A stretch of 64,000 nucleotides of DNA from Pseudomonadota bacterium (lineage in GTDB: Bacteria; Desulfobacterota; Desulfovibrionia; Desulfovibrionales; Desulfomicrobiaceae), in the NCBI GenBank assembly GCA_018902545.1, contig JAHIQM010000016.1:186001-250000 (forward strand). The letters are read 5' to 3'. Position 1 is the first letter of the stretch. Every line of letters starts with the position of its first letter. The notes beneath the pieces were generated by a model. That model ran no database searches. It was not told where the DNA came from and saw only the letters and a program-made list of their open reading frames with translations. Below are positions 1 to 7,189 of the stretch, one piece after another. The position numbers and the translations under genes were made by a program.

Positions 1-681
1 GCGGTCCTGCAGATCACGCAGGCGCTCCAGGTGCTCCATGCGCTGCGCAAAGGTCTCGCCCTGGCCGAACATCATGGTCGCCGTGGTGCGCATCCCAAGG
101 CCATGCGCGGTTTCCATGACCGATATCCACTGGTCCGCGGTACACTTGCGCGGAGACACGCGGCTTCTTACCTCGTCGTTGAGGATCTCGGCCCCGCCGC
201 CGGGCATGGAATCAAGGCCCGCCAGGCGCAACTCGGTCAGAATATCGGCCACTGGCCGGGCTTCTTTTTCACACAGATACCATATCTCCGAAGGCGAAAA
301 GCCGTGCACGGCCACGCCCGGAAAATGACTTTTGAGCTCACGCAGCAGGCCCGTGTAGTATCCCAGAGGCAGGTCCGGATTCATCCCGCCCTGCAGCAGG
401 ATCTGGTACCCGCCCAGGTCCACGGTCTCCTGAACCTTGGCCAGGATCTCTTCGGTGGGCAGGACGTAACCGCCCTCCTCGCCCGGCCCCTTGAAAAACG
501 CGCAAAATTTACAGGCCGACATGCAGATGTTGGTGTAATTGATGTTGCGGTCCACTATATAGGTAACGATTCCTTCGGGATGCATGTCCAGCCGACGCCG
601 GTGGGCAAGCTCACCCAGGTTGAAAACGTCGTTCATATCCCAGACGTAGCGGGCTTCGTTCCTGTTCAGGCGGGTATTCAT
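1..681 (-). CDS. mqnC: Cyclic dehypoxanthinyl futalosine synthase (partial, 3' end off window)
   Basis: Radical SAM enzyme of the futalosine route to menaquinone; it cyclises dehypoxanthine futalosine in the cytoplasm. The first 227 residues are present and the C-terminus runs off the left edge. The [4Fe-4S]/SAM motif CxxxCxxC is at Cys53, Cys57 and Cys60 (CMSACKFC), followed by the family-typical QILLQGGMNPDLPL and SMPGGGAEIL stretches and RTTATMMFG near residue 205. The ATG at 681 follows a GAGGAAG ribosome site. MqnE, the other radical SAM enzyme of the pathway, shares the cysteine motif, but the LQGGMNPDLP and PGGGAEIL stretches fit MqnC better. It is transcribed divergently from the YkgJ-like gene. 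Confidence 0.9.
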   Translation of the reverse strand, partial: MNTRLNRNEARYVWDMNDVFNLGELAHRRRLDMHPEGIVTYIVDRNINYTNICMSACKFCAFFKGPGEEGGYVLPTEEILAKVQETVDLGGYQILLQGGMNPDLPLGYYTGLLRELKSHFPGVAVHGFSPSEIWYLCEKEARPVADILTELRLAGLDSMPGGGAEILNDEVRSRVSPRKCTADQWISVMETAHGLGMRTTATMMFGQGETFAQRMEHLERLRDLQDR

Positions 682-832
682 AACTCTTCCTCGGATGATG
701 TGATGGCGAAGTGCTAGCTGTTGGCCGGGCGGAAGGTCAAGCTCCGGAAAGGCTGTGATACCCCGGCGCGCCCCGGTGACTTGCCAAACTCCGAAGCTTG
801 TGGTTCAAGTCGGGCCACGAAAAGAGGTGAGC

Positions 833-1291
833 ATGACCGAATCCGTTTTTGACTGTCGCATGTGCGGCCACTGCTGCCAGGGCCAGGGAGGCATCGTGGC
901 TTCGGCCCCGGAGCGCGAGCGACTGGCCACGTTTCTGGACCTCAGCGTGCAGGAATTCTGCGCCCGCTATACTGAGGCCCAGGGCAAAAAGCTTGTCCTG
1001 CGCTGCGGCGAAGACGGCTATTGCGTCTTTTTCGATGCCAAGACAGCCTGCACCGTGCACCCGGCCAAGCCCGACGTGTGCCGCGCCTGGCCCTTTTTCC
1101 GTGGCAATCTGGCCGATCCTGTGAGCTGGGAACTGGCCCAGGAATATTGCCCCGGCATCCGCCCCGAATGTGGGCATCCCGAGTTCGCTCGCCTGGGGCT
1201 CGCTTATCTGGTGGACAACAACCTGACCAAGACGGGCCGCGAAGACGAGGCCAACGCCCTGCGCGTCGCGGACCTCATGGATGAACGCTGA
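833..1291 (+). CDS. YkgJ-family cysteine-cluster protein
   Basis: Small cytoplasmic protein of 152 residues of the YkgJ/UPF0153 family, which probably binds a metal or iron-sulfur cluster through CxxCxxCC, here DCRMCGHCC at residues 8-16. Further conserved cysteines lie in the ACTVHPAKPDVCRAWPFF segment, which is diagnostic of the family. I chose the ATG at 833 because it follows an AGAGGTGAGC ribosome site; an upstream in-frame start at 755 has no such support. Its stop codon overlaps the start of the J-domain gene (TGATG), so the two are probably translationally coupled. The biochemical role of the family is not settled. Confidence 0.8.
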   Translation: MTESVFDCRMCGHCCQGQGGIVASAPERERLATFLDLSVQEFCARYTEAQGKKLVLRCGEDGYCVFFDAKTACTVHPAKPDVCRAWPFFRGNLADPVSWELAQEYCPGIRPECGHPEFARLGLAYLVDNNLTKTGREDEANALRVADLMDER

Positions 1292-2016
1292 TGCGCTTGT
1301 CCGAATGTTATGCACTGCTTGAGGTTTTGCCGGGAGCGCCCCTCGATGAAATAAAGGCCAGCTATCGCAAACTGGCCTTCAAATTCCATCCGGATTTAAA
1401 TCCCGGAGATGCCCGCGCGGCCCAGCGTTTCAGCCGTCTGAACGAAGCCTACGTGCTGCTGAAAAAGAACCTGGAGGTCGACACCACAGACAAGCGGCAC
1501 TTCAACGCCGAGACCATCCGCCAGGAAGAAGAGGCACGGGCCAGGCCGGGCGGCAAACCCTCGGGAGGCTTTTCCGCCAAGCAGGAAGAGGTGCTGCGGG
1601 ACATCCTGAACGACCCCTTCGCCAAGCAGGTTTTCGAAGACATCTTCAGTAAGCTCAAGCGCGGAGTCGAGCCCGAAGGCGCATCCACTGGACCGGTGAC
1701 GACGAAAAAGCTGAACCTCAAATGGGGAGAACGCGCCGTCAGCCTGGACCTCGGCAAAGGCCTGGTCCAGAGTGTGAAGGACTGGGCCTCAAGCCAGCTT
1801 GACGACCGCCAGACCGTGCGCATGCCCGCACGCGAACTCGTCCCCGGCACCACCCTGCGGGTCATGATCCGGCACCGCTTCAGCGCTGAACCCCGCACCA
1901 TCGACGTGACCCTGCCCCCGGACTTCGTGGTAGGGCGGCCCATCCGCCTCAAGGGCATGGGCAGACGGCTCGGGCCATGGAAAGGCGATCTTTACCTGAG
2001 ATTGCTGGCTGTCTAA
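1291..2016 (+). CDS. J-domain co-chaperone, DnaJ/CbpA-like without zinc finger
   Basis: Type II/III Hsp40-like protein of 241 residues. An N-terminal J domain (about residues 3-65) carries the HPD tripeptide at residues 33-35 that stimulates DnaK ATPase. The middle is charged and Lys/Glu-rich with no Gly/Phe region and no CxxCxGxG zinc repeats. The C-terminal 60 residues (TLRVMIRHRFS, VTLPPDFVVGRPIRLKGMG, GDLYLRL) resemble the last beta-domain of DnaJ/CbpA substrate-binding regions, so the protein is a shortened version. It starts within the stop codon of the YkgJ-like gene, suggesting coupled expression. Confidence 0.8.
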   Translation: MRLSECYALLEVLPGAPLDEIKASYRKLAFKFHPDLNPGDARAAQRFSRLNEAYVLLKKNLEVDTTDKRHFNAETIRQEEEARARPGGKPSGGFSAKQEEVLRDILNDPFAKQVFEDIFSKLKRGVEPEGASTGPVTTKKLNLKWGERAVSLDLGKGLVQSVKDWASSQLDDRQTVRMPARELVPGTTLRVMIRHRFSAEPRTIDVTLPPDFVVGRPIRLKGMGRRLGPWKGDLYLRLLAV

Positions 2017-2077
2017 AAAGAAATGGGTCGCCTGGGACCCATGGAACGCATAAAAACCACGCGCCCCCTGCCTTTCC

Positions 2078-2119
2078 ATAGGTCCTATAGGTCCCATACG
2101 ACCCATAGGACCTATATTT
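2078..2119. terminator. Palindromic bidirectional terminator with GGTCCTAT repeat
   Basis: The arms ataggtcctat (2078-2088) and ataggacctat (2105-2115) are exact reverse complements, with inner pairing of ggt/acc in the loop and a T-run after the right arm. The hairpin lies between the convergent J-protein and lolA genes. Related gggtc/gaccc words occur just upstream at 2024-2042, and similar sequence recurs near 35626-35656. Confidence 0.6.
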
Positions 2120-2120
2120 T

Positions 2121-2759
2121 TCACTCCCCGACCAACCCCTCGATCACTTCCGTGCCCTTGGGCGGATCAAGGGTGAATGCTTTTGGATCCACTTCCACGT
2201 CAAGCTGCAGGCCGGTCAATTCCAGTTCGTTGATGTTTCCAAAAAAATCCACCAGCTTGATCTTTTCCAGCATGTCCTGACCGGGGCGGACCCACAGTTC
2301 ACCCTCCACCAGATTGGGTTCCGGTTCCCGGGGAATGATCCTGAGGTGCCTGAATTCCCCATCCGTGCCCAGATCCTCGACGATGAAATCGTCTTTGAGG
2401 TTGGCCTCCCCTGACAGAAAGCGGATCATGGTCTTGGAACTTAAGACCTGCTCCACGGAATAGCGGTACACGGTCTCCTCTTCCGGAAAATATTCCCAGA
2501 CCGTGTCCTGGCCGATGATGAGCAGTTCGTTTTCGGGGCTGGTCGTCTCCCAGCGAATGAAGCGGGGACGTTTGAAGGTGATGCTCCCGAGTCGCTCCTG
2601 CACTTCGCGGCTGGAAGCGTTGGTCAGCTTCTGTAGAAAAAAACCCTGAAAAGACTGCAATGTATCGTAACGCTTCTGGATCTGATCGCTCAAATCCTCA
2701 GCGTGTGCGCACCAGACGCCGGTCAGGACAAAAACAAGTCCCATAAGAAAGCGCGGCAC
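2121..2759 (-). CDS. lolA: LolA-like outer-membrane lipoprotein carrier protein
   Basis: Periplasmic chaperone that moves lipoproteins from the LolCDE complex to the outer membrane. The 212-residue product begins with a signal peptide (hydrophobic FLMGLVFVLTGVWCAHA, cleavage after AHA). The mature part has the LolA hallmarks: IQKRYDTLQSFQGFFLQ near the N-terminus, RPRFIRWETTSPENELLIIG, WEYFPEEETVYRY and a C-terminal TLDPPKGTEVI. I chose a GTG at 2759 because it follows a perfect AGGAGG at 5 nt spacing and leaves a standard signal peptide; a start at 2795 would add 12 polar residues. The gene stands alone and is convergent with the J-protein gene. Confidence 0.85.
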   Translation of the reverse strand: MPRFLMGLVFVLTGVWCAHAEDLSDQIQKRYDTLQSFQGFFLQKLTNASSREVQERLGSITFKRPRFIRWETTSPENELLIIGQDTVWEYFPEEETVYRYSVEQVLSSKTMIRFLSGEANLKDDFIVEDLGTDGEFRHLRIIPREPEPNLVEGELWVRPGQDMLEKIKLVDFFGNINELELTGLQLDVEVDPKAFTLDPPKGTEVIEGLVGE

Positions 2760-2862
2760 ACGTACCTCCTGGTTGATGTTGCTTTCACGGCTCAATGGAC
2801 GTATCGGAGTGTCCCTTCACGCCAATTGGGCAAATACAGAGTTTCCTCACGGTTGTTAAGAG

Positions 2863-4053
2863 ATGAACGCAGACCCGAAAAAAATTCCCTCCGCCCCCTT
2901 CGCCCCGGTTCTGCCGGCCCTGGCTCTCCTGACCACCGTCTTCCTCGCCAACTTTCTGGCGCGGACCCTCTTTGGTCCCCTGCTGCTGCCCATCAGCGAA
3001 CACCTGGGCCGCAGCCTCGCCGCCAGCGCCAACCTCTTCGTGTGCCTGGCGGCAGGCTACAGCATCTCCGTGCTCTGCGCCGGTTTCGTTTCCCAGCATC
3101 TGGGGCACAAAGGCACCATCGTCGCCTCCGTGGCTGGCATTGGCATTGGCCTGCTGGGGCTTGCCGGGAGCGACACGTTCCTTGGCTTTTCGGTCTGGAT
3201 CACCCTCATGGGCGCAAGCGCGGGCCTGTACATGCCCTCGGGCGTTGTGACCATCACCGAGATAACGCCGGCGGCCCATTGGGGACAGGCCTTTGCCGTG
3301 CACGAACTGGCCCCGAACCTGGCCTTCATCGCCGCCCCGCTCATCGCTGAACTGTTCATGGGCACTCTCGGGTATCCGGCCCTTTTCCGCCTGCTCGGAG
3401 CGGCCTGCCTGGTTCTGGCTGCCGCGTATGCCCTGCGCGGACCGCGCACCGTGCGCCCCGGCATGCCGCCCGTGCTCGGCAACATCAAGGCCATCGTCAC
3501 CAGACCCGCATTCTGGATCATGGTCCTTCTCTTTGTCCTGGCCGTGGGCGTGGAAGTCGGCATCTACAACATGGTGCCCGCCTTTCTGGTCATGGAGAAA
3601 GGGGTGACCCGGGAAACGGCCAACATCATCCTGGGGTGTTCGCGGGTCGCCTCCCTGATCTTCCTGCCTGCCACGGGGTGGGTCATCCGGCGCATCGGCT
3701 ACCGGCGCACCCTGGCCCTCTGCCTGCTCGGCACCGGGCTGTCCACAATGCTGGCCGGGTACGGACCGCTGTGGTGGACCGTGACCATGCTGACCCTGCA
3801 ACCCATTTTCGTGGTCTGCTTCTTCCCGGTGGGCTTCTCGGTCCTGTCTTTGGTCTGTCCCAAGGCCACCGGGGACCTGTCCGTGTCCCTGACCGTCATG
3901 TGCACATCCATCATCGGTGCCGGGATCATTCCCGCCATGCTGGCCTGGAGCGGAGAACGGTACAGCTTTGCCCTGTCTTTTGTTCTTTTCGGCGTGGCGA
4001 TGTTCATCGCAAGCTTCGCAGCCATCTCCAGGTTACGCATCCGCGAGTCCTGA
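2863..4053 (+). CDS. Major facilitator superfamily transporter
   Basis: Integral inner-membrane carrier of 396 residues with about 12 hydrophobic segments, in two halves separated by a short polar linker around residues 190-205 (RGPRTVRPGMPP). The first half has the loop GHKGTIVAS and the second half RRIGYRRTL, matching the repeated 2-3 loop of MFS proteins. The substrate cannot be read from sequence. It is monocistronic, divergent from lolA, and ends at a hairpin shared with the convergent PilZ gene. Confidence 0.8.
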   Translation: MNADPKKIPSAPFAPVLPALALLTTVFLANFLARTLFGPLLLPISEHLGRSLAASANLFVCLAAGYSISVLCAGFVSQHLGHKGTIVASVAGIGIGLLGLAGSDTFLGFSVWITLMGASAGLYMPSGVVTITEITPAAHWGQAFAVHELAPNLAFIAAPLIAELFMGTLGYPALFRLLGAACLVLAAAYALRGPRTVRPGMPPVLGNIKAIVTRPAFWIMVLLFVLAVGVEVGIYNMVPAFLVMEKGVTRETANIILGCSRVASLIFLPATGWVIRRIGYRRTLALCLLGTGLSTMLAGYGPLWWTVTMLTLQPIFVVCFFPVGFSVLSLVCPKATGDLSVSLTVMCTSIIGAGIIPAMLAWSGERYSFALSFVLFGVAMFIASFAAISRLRIRES

Positions 4054-4078
4054 AAAACTTTTGCCCCGAAAAATGAAA

Positions 4079-4103
4079 AAGGCCCTGTCGCGGGCCTTAT
4101 TCG
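4079..4103. terminator. Convergent terminator between MFS and PilZ genes
   Basis: The stem AAGGCCC/GGGCCTT (4079-4085 and 4092-4098) has a 6-nt loop. It is preceded by an A-rich stretch on the plus strand, which becomes a T-rich tract for minus-strand transcripts. The right arm overlaps the PilZ stop codon. Confidence 0.6.
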
Positions 4104-4417
4104 TACCTGGTCCAGCGCAGGGGCTCTTCGTACTGGATGCCGATGGCGAACCCTCCCGTGCCGGACGGCACGCACCATTTGACCCTGCCCTTCACATCCC
4201 GCGCCAGGCCCACAAGGTCCTGGGGCAGGCGGACCATGACCACGGCCCCCTTGTCCAGGATTTCGGAGTGCACGAAACAGAGCCCGCCGCGACTGAAATT
4301 GCTGACAGAGGCAGGACTGAACCCGCTCTGCAGGGACGTGGCGATCTGCACCAGATATTTCTTTTCATGACGCGGCCACTGCCGCCGGTTGATCTTGGGA
4401 CGGATGATGCTTGCCAT
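4097..4417 (-). CDS. PilZ-domain protein (candidate c-di-GMP receptor)
   Basis: Single-domain PilZ protein of 106 residues. PilZ domains bind cyclic di-GMP through an RxxxR box and a (D/N)xSxxG box. Here RHEKKY (residues 16-21) has R16 but K20 in place of the second Arg, and NFSRGG (about residues 40-45) fits the second box. The K substitution may weaken binding, though PilZ proteins with variant boxes are common. The ATG at 4417 follows AAGGAGG. It is 78 nt beyond the end of panB and may be on the same transcript or independent. Motility or polysaccharide control would be typical, but no neighbour confirms this. Confidence 0.75.
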   Translation of the reverse strand: MASIIRPKINRRQWPRHEKKYLVQIATSLQSGFSPASVSNFSRGGLCFVHSEILDKGAVVMVRLPQDLVGLARDVKGRVKWCVPSGTGGFAIGIQYEEPLRWTRYE

Positions 4418-4495
4418 GTGACGCCTCCTTGCGACCTATCCCGAGGCCACAGGTCTGACCTAGCAAAAAAATGCCCTGCCGAACAGTGCCGGACT

Positions 4496-5335
4496 TCAGG
4501 GCTGGCCGTCGCCGTAAATCTTCTGCAACTGGTCCTCGTTCATGGAAAAGGAGTGCGCCGCGTCGGGAAATGCGCCGGAGCGGACCTCGCCCGCGTAGAG
4601 GGCCAGAGCGTCCTTGGCCTTGACGCCCAACGTTTCGAACTGCTTCACGAATTTGGGCACGAACCGCTCAAAAAGTCCCAGGGTGTCGTGAAAGACCAGC
4701 ACCTGCCCGTCGCAGGCCGCGCCGCCGCCGATGCCGATGGTGGGGATGGAGAGCCGTTTGCTGATAAGCTCCGCCACCTGGGCCGGGATGCACTCCAGCA
4801 CGATCATGAACGCGCCCGCCTCTTCGAGGGCCAGGGCGTCGTGCAGCAGCTTCTTGGCCGCCTCGGCGGTGCGACCCTGGACCTTGTAGCCGCTTAAGGA
4901 CGTGGCCGACTGCGGCGTCAGGCCGATATGCCCGCAGACGGGGATTCCGGCTCTGACCATGGCCCTGACCTGCGTGGCGATCTCCTCCCCGCCCTCAACC
5001 TTGACCCCTTCGCACCCGCCCTCCTGCACCAGCCGCCCCGCGTTCTCCAACGCCTGGGCCGCGGATATTTGGTAGGTCAGAAAGGGCATGTCCGTGATAA
5101 TGAAGGTGTTCCCGGCCCCGCGCCGGGCGGCGCGGCTGTGGTGGAGCATGTCGGCCATGGTCACCGGCACGGTGGAGTCGTAGCCAAGCACCACCATTCC
5201 CAGCGAATCCCCCACCAGAATGACGTCGATACCGGCTTCCTGGGCCAGCCTGGCCGAAGGGTAGTCATAAGCCGTAAGCATGACGATCTTCTCGCCGTCA
5301 TTCTTCATCCGCTGGTAATCGCTGATGGTCTTCAT
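4496..5335 (-). CDS. panB: 3-methyl-2-oxobutanoate hydroxymethyltransferase
   Basis: First committed enzyme of pantothenate synthesis; it transfers a hydroxymethyl group from methylene-THF to ketoisovalerate to give ketopantoate. The 279-residue length is standard. Seen in the sequence: MLTAYDYPSARLAQEAGID near the N-terminus, the metal-binding region VGDSLGMVVLGYDSTVPVT, GCEGVKVEGG, GHIGLTPQS and the catalytic-end IGIGGGAACDGQVLVFHD. It is the last gene of a uup-DUF2721-small ORF-panC-panD-panB series, 16 nt after panD. Confidence 0.96.
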   Translation of the reverse strand: MKTISDYQRMKNDGEKIVMLTAYDYPSARLAQEAGIDVILVGDSLGMVVLGYDSTVPVTMADMLHHSRAARRGAGNTFIITDMPFLTYQISAAQALENAGRLVQEGGCEGVKVEGGEEIATQVRAMVRAGIPVCGHIGLTPQSATSLSGYKVQGRTAEAAKKLLHDALALEEAGAFMIVLECIPAQVAELISKRLSIPTIGIGGGAACDGQVLVFHDTLGLFERFVPKFVKQFETLGVKAKDALALYAGEVRSGAFPDAAHSFSMNEDQLQKIYGDGQP

Positions 5336-5351
5336 GCTGTTCTCCGCTAGC

Positions 5352-5696
5352 TCAGGTGATGGAGTTGTCAGGCCCGACCAGAACCACGGTGGGCTTATGG
5401 TCGGGGATCTCTTCGGGGGTCAGCTGCACGTAGGAGGCAATGATGACCCGTTGCCCGCGGCTGCCCTTGTGCGCGGCGGCCCCATTCAGGCATATCTCGC
5501 CTTTCTGGCCGAGAATGACGTAGGTGGAGAAGCGTTCGCCGTTGTCGACATTGTAGATGTCCACGCGCTCGTTCAGGTGAAATCCGGCAGCGCGGATGAG
5601 CTCTGGGCAGATGGCCACGGAGCCCTCGTAATCAACCTCCGCCCCGGTGATGGTGGCGCGGTGCAGCTTGGCCTGCAAAAAGGTGCGTAAAGGCAT
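5352..5696 (-). CDS. panD: Aspartate 1-decarboxylase (pyruvoyl enzyme)
   Basis: Makes beta-alanine from aspartate for pantothenate. The 114-residue proenzyme self-cleaves at Gly25-Ser26 within YEGSVAI to form the pyruvoyl cofactor on the new N-terminal serine. Lys10 of the AKLHRATIT segment is the expected structural/catalytic lysine. NGERFSTYVI and the GQRVIIASYVQL strand match the family. It starts 1 nt after the panC stop codon on the same strand, so it is tightly coupled to panC. Confidence 0.96.
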   Translation of the reverse strand: MPLRTFLQAKLHRATITGAEVDYEGSVAICPELIRAAGFHLNERVDIYNVDNGERFSTYVILGQKGEICLNGAAAHKGSRGQRVIIASYVQLTPEEIPDHKPTVVLVGPDNSIT

Positions 5697-6560
5697 TTAC
5701 TTCTCTATGGTGATGCGTTTGTTGTCGATCAGGCGGGCTTTGCCCAGACGCAGAGCCACAGCGGCCAGAATGTCGGAGCTTGCCCTCTCCACGGTCTCGA
5801 TGGTGTCCGGATCGACCAGTTCAAGATAGTCAAGGTTCCCGGACGGGATGTGCACGGCGTAGTACTCCTGCACGGCCAGCCGCAGCACGGCGCAGTCCCG
5901 TTCCCCGGCCCGGATCATGCCTTCGAGCAGACACAGTCCCTTCTGGATATGCGGAGCATCGGCTCTTTCCCCGGGAGTCAGATAAACATTGCGCGAGCTC
6001 ATGGCCAGCCCGTCGGCCTCGCGCACGATGGGACGACCCTCGACGCGCACCGGCATATCCAGTTCGCGGGTCATCTTGCGGATCACGGCCAGCTGTTGCC
6101 AATCCTTCTCGCCGAAGGCAGCAAAGGTCGGCTGGACCAGATTGAACAGCTTGCAGACCACCGTGGCCACGCCCTTAAAATGTTCGGGCCGGGAGCGCCC
6201 GCAAAGATTTTTGGTCAGCTCCGGGACAGTGACCCAGGTGCCGTGACCCGGGAGATACATGGAGTCCCGTTGCGGCGTGAACAGCGCGTTCACCCCACAC
6301 TTTTCGGCCAGGAGGGAATCACGCTCGATGTCGGAAGGATAGTTTTCCAGATCCTCGCCCGGCCCGAACTGGGTCGGGTTGACGAAGATGGAGGCCACCA
6401 GCATGTCGCAACGCTCGCGCGCCCAGCGCATCAGGCTCAGGTGGCCTTCGTGCCAGTAGCCCATGGTCGGCACCAGCCCGACGCGCAGCCCCTGCCCGCG
6501 CCACGCAAGGCCAAGCTCCTGCATGGACTGCGGCGACTGTATGCGCAGCATCGCGCTCAT
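5697..6560 (-). CDS. panC: Pantoate-beta-alanine ligase
   Basis: Joins pantoate and beta-alanine with ATP to give pantothenate. The 287-residue protein has the HIGH-type nucleotide motif PTMGYWHEGH (residues 31-40; the family usually has MGALHEGH), FVNPTQFGPGEDLENYP, the FGEKDWQQL segment and the KMSKS-like AMSSRNVYL. The ATG at 6560 overlaps the stop codon of the preceding 73-residue gene (ATGA). A longer in-frame reading up to 6734 exists, but it is only a shadow of that gene. The pan order C-D-B makes this a complete terminal pantothenate set. Confidence 0.96.
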   Translation of the reverse strand: MSAMLRIQSPQSMQELGLAWRGQGLRVGLVPTMGYWHEGHLSLMRWARERCDMLVASIFVNPTQFGPGEDLENYPSDIERDSLLAEKCGVNALFTPQRDSMYLPGHGTWVTVPELTKNLCGRSRPEHFKGVATVVCKLFNLVQPTFAAFGEKDWQQLAVIRKMTRELDMPVRVEGRPIVREADGLAMSSRNVYLTPGERADAPHIQKGLCLLEGMIRAGERDCAVLRLAVQEYYAVHIPSGNLDYLELVDPDTIETVERASSDILAAVALRLGKARLIDNKRITIEK

Positions 6561-6778
6561 TTGCCCCTCTTGGAGTGCACCTGCATGTCGAAAAATTCGC
6601 ATCCACAGTCGCACACGATCTGATCCCCCTGACGCCGCCCGTCGGGGTCTTCGATAACGTCGTAAAGGACGCCCGTGGACTGTTCGTACACAAACTCCAT
6701 GCCGATTACATCGACCATGCCGTACAGTCCGCATTTCCTGCAGATGAAATCCCGCAGATCGCCAAACTCAGCGTGCAT
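6557..6778 (-). CDS. Small cysteine-rich protein of unknown function
   Basis: A 73-residue protein. It has CRKC at the beginning (ICRKCGLYG) and VCDCGCEFF near the end, giving five cysteines that look like a small zinc ribbon. An acidic middle (YDVIEDPDG) separates them. I do not recognise the family. The ATG at 6778 follows AGGAGG, overlaps the end of the DUF2721 gene by 11 nt, and its own stop overlaps the panC start by 4 nt, so it is clearly translated as part of the pan transcript. Confidence 0.7.
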   Translation of the reverse strand: MHAEFGDLRDFICRKCGLYGMVDVIGMEFVYEQSTGVLYDVIEDPDGRRQGDQIVCDCGCEFFDMQVHSKRGK

Positions 6779-7181
6779 CTTTTTCCTCCTGCGAGAGGCT
6801 AAGGCTCTCCAGTTGGATGTTCAGGGCCTGGGTGGAAATGTGGATCTCACGCGTGGACAGGCCCAGGGAGACCAGCAATGCCAGAAGGCTCAGCCCAAAA
6901 AGGAACTTGCCCAAAGCCACAAGCCCGGCAAAAAGACAGAACATGCACAGAACGCACAAAAAAAGGCTCACCACTCCGTAGAGCTGCATCAGCCGGATCA
7001 GGTTCACCCGCAGGCGCATGCTCTCGATCTGGGCCAGCAGGGACGGGCCGTGGCTGTCCTGATAACGGTCATACAGGGTTCTGATCCTGCTGCCCAGAGC
7101 CAGAAAACGATTGGTGTAGGCCAGCAGGATGAGGGAGATGGTCGAAAAAAGCAGGGCCGGGGTGGTCAGGGTGATGTCCAT
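6768..7181 (-). CDS. DUF2721-family inner-membrane protein
   Basis: About 137 residues. Three hydrophobic segments (the first within LLFSTISLILLAYTNRFL, then VVSLFLCVLCMFCLFAGLVA and LFGLSLLALLVSLGL) surround a charged middle (RIRTLYDRYQDSHGPSL). The opening TTPALLFSTISLILLAYTNR is typical of DUF2721. I prefer the ATG at 7181, which has AAGGA 6 nt upstream, over one at 7205 that lies inside uup. It sits 8 nt after the uup stop and overlaps the next small gene. Its function is unknown. Confidence 0.7.
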   Translation of the reverse strand: MDITLTTPALLFSTISLILLAYTNRFLALGSRIRTLYDRYQDSHGPSLLAQIESMRLRVNLIRLMQLYGVVSLFLCVLCMFCLFAGLVALGKFLFGLSLLALLVSLGLSTREIHISTQALNIQLESLSLSQEEKDAR

Positions 7182-7189
7182 GTGTATCC

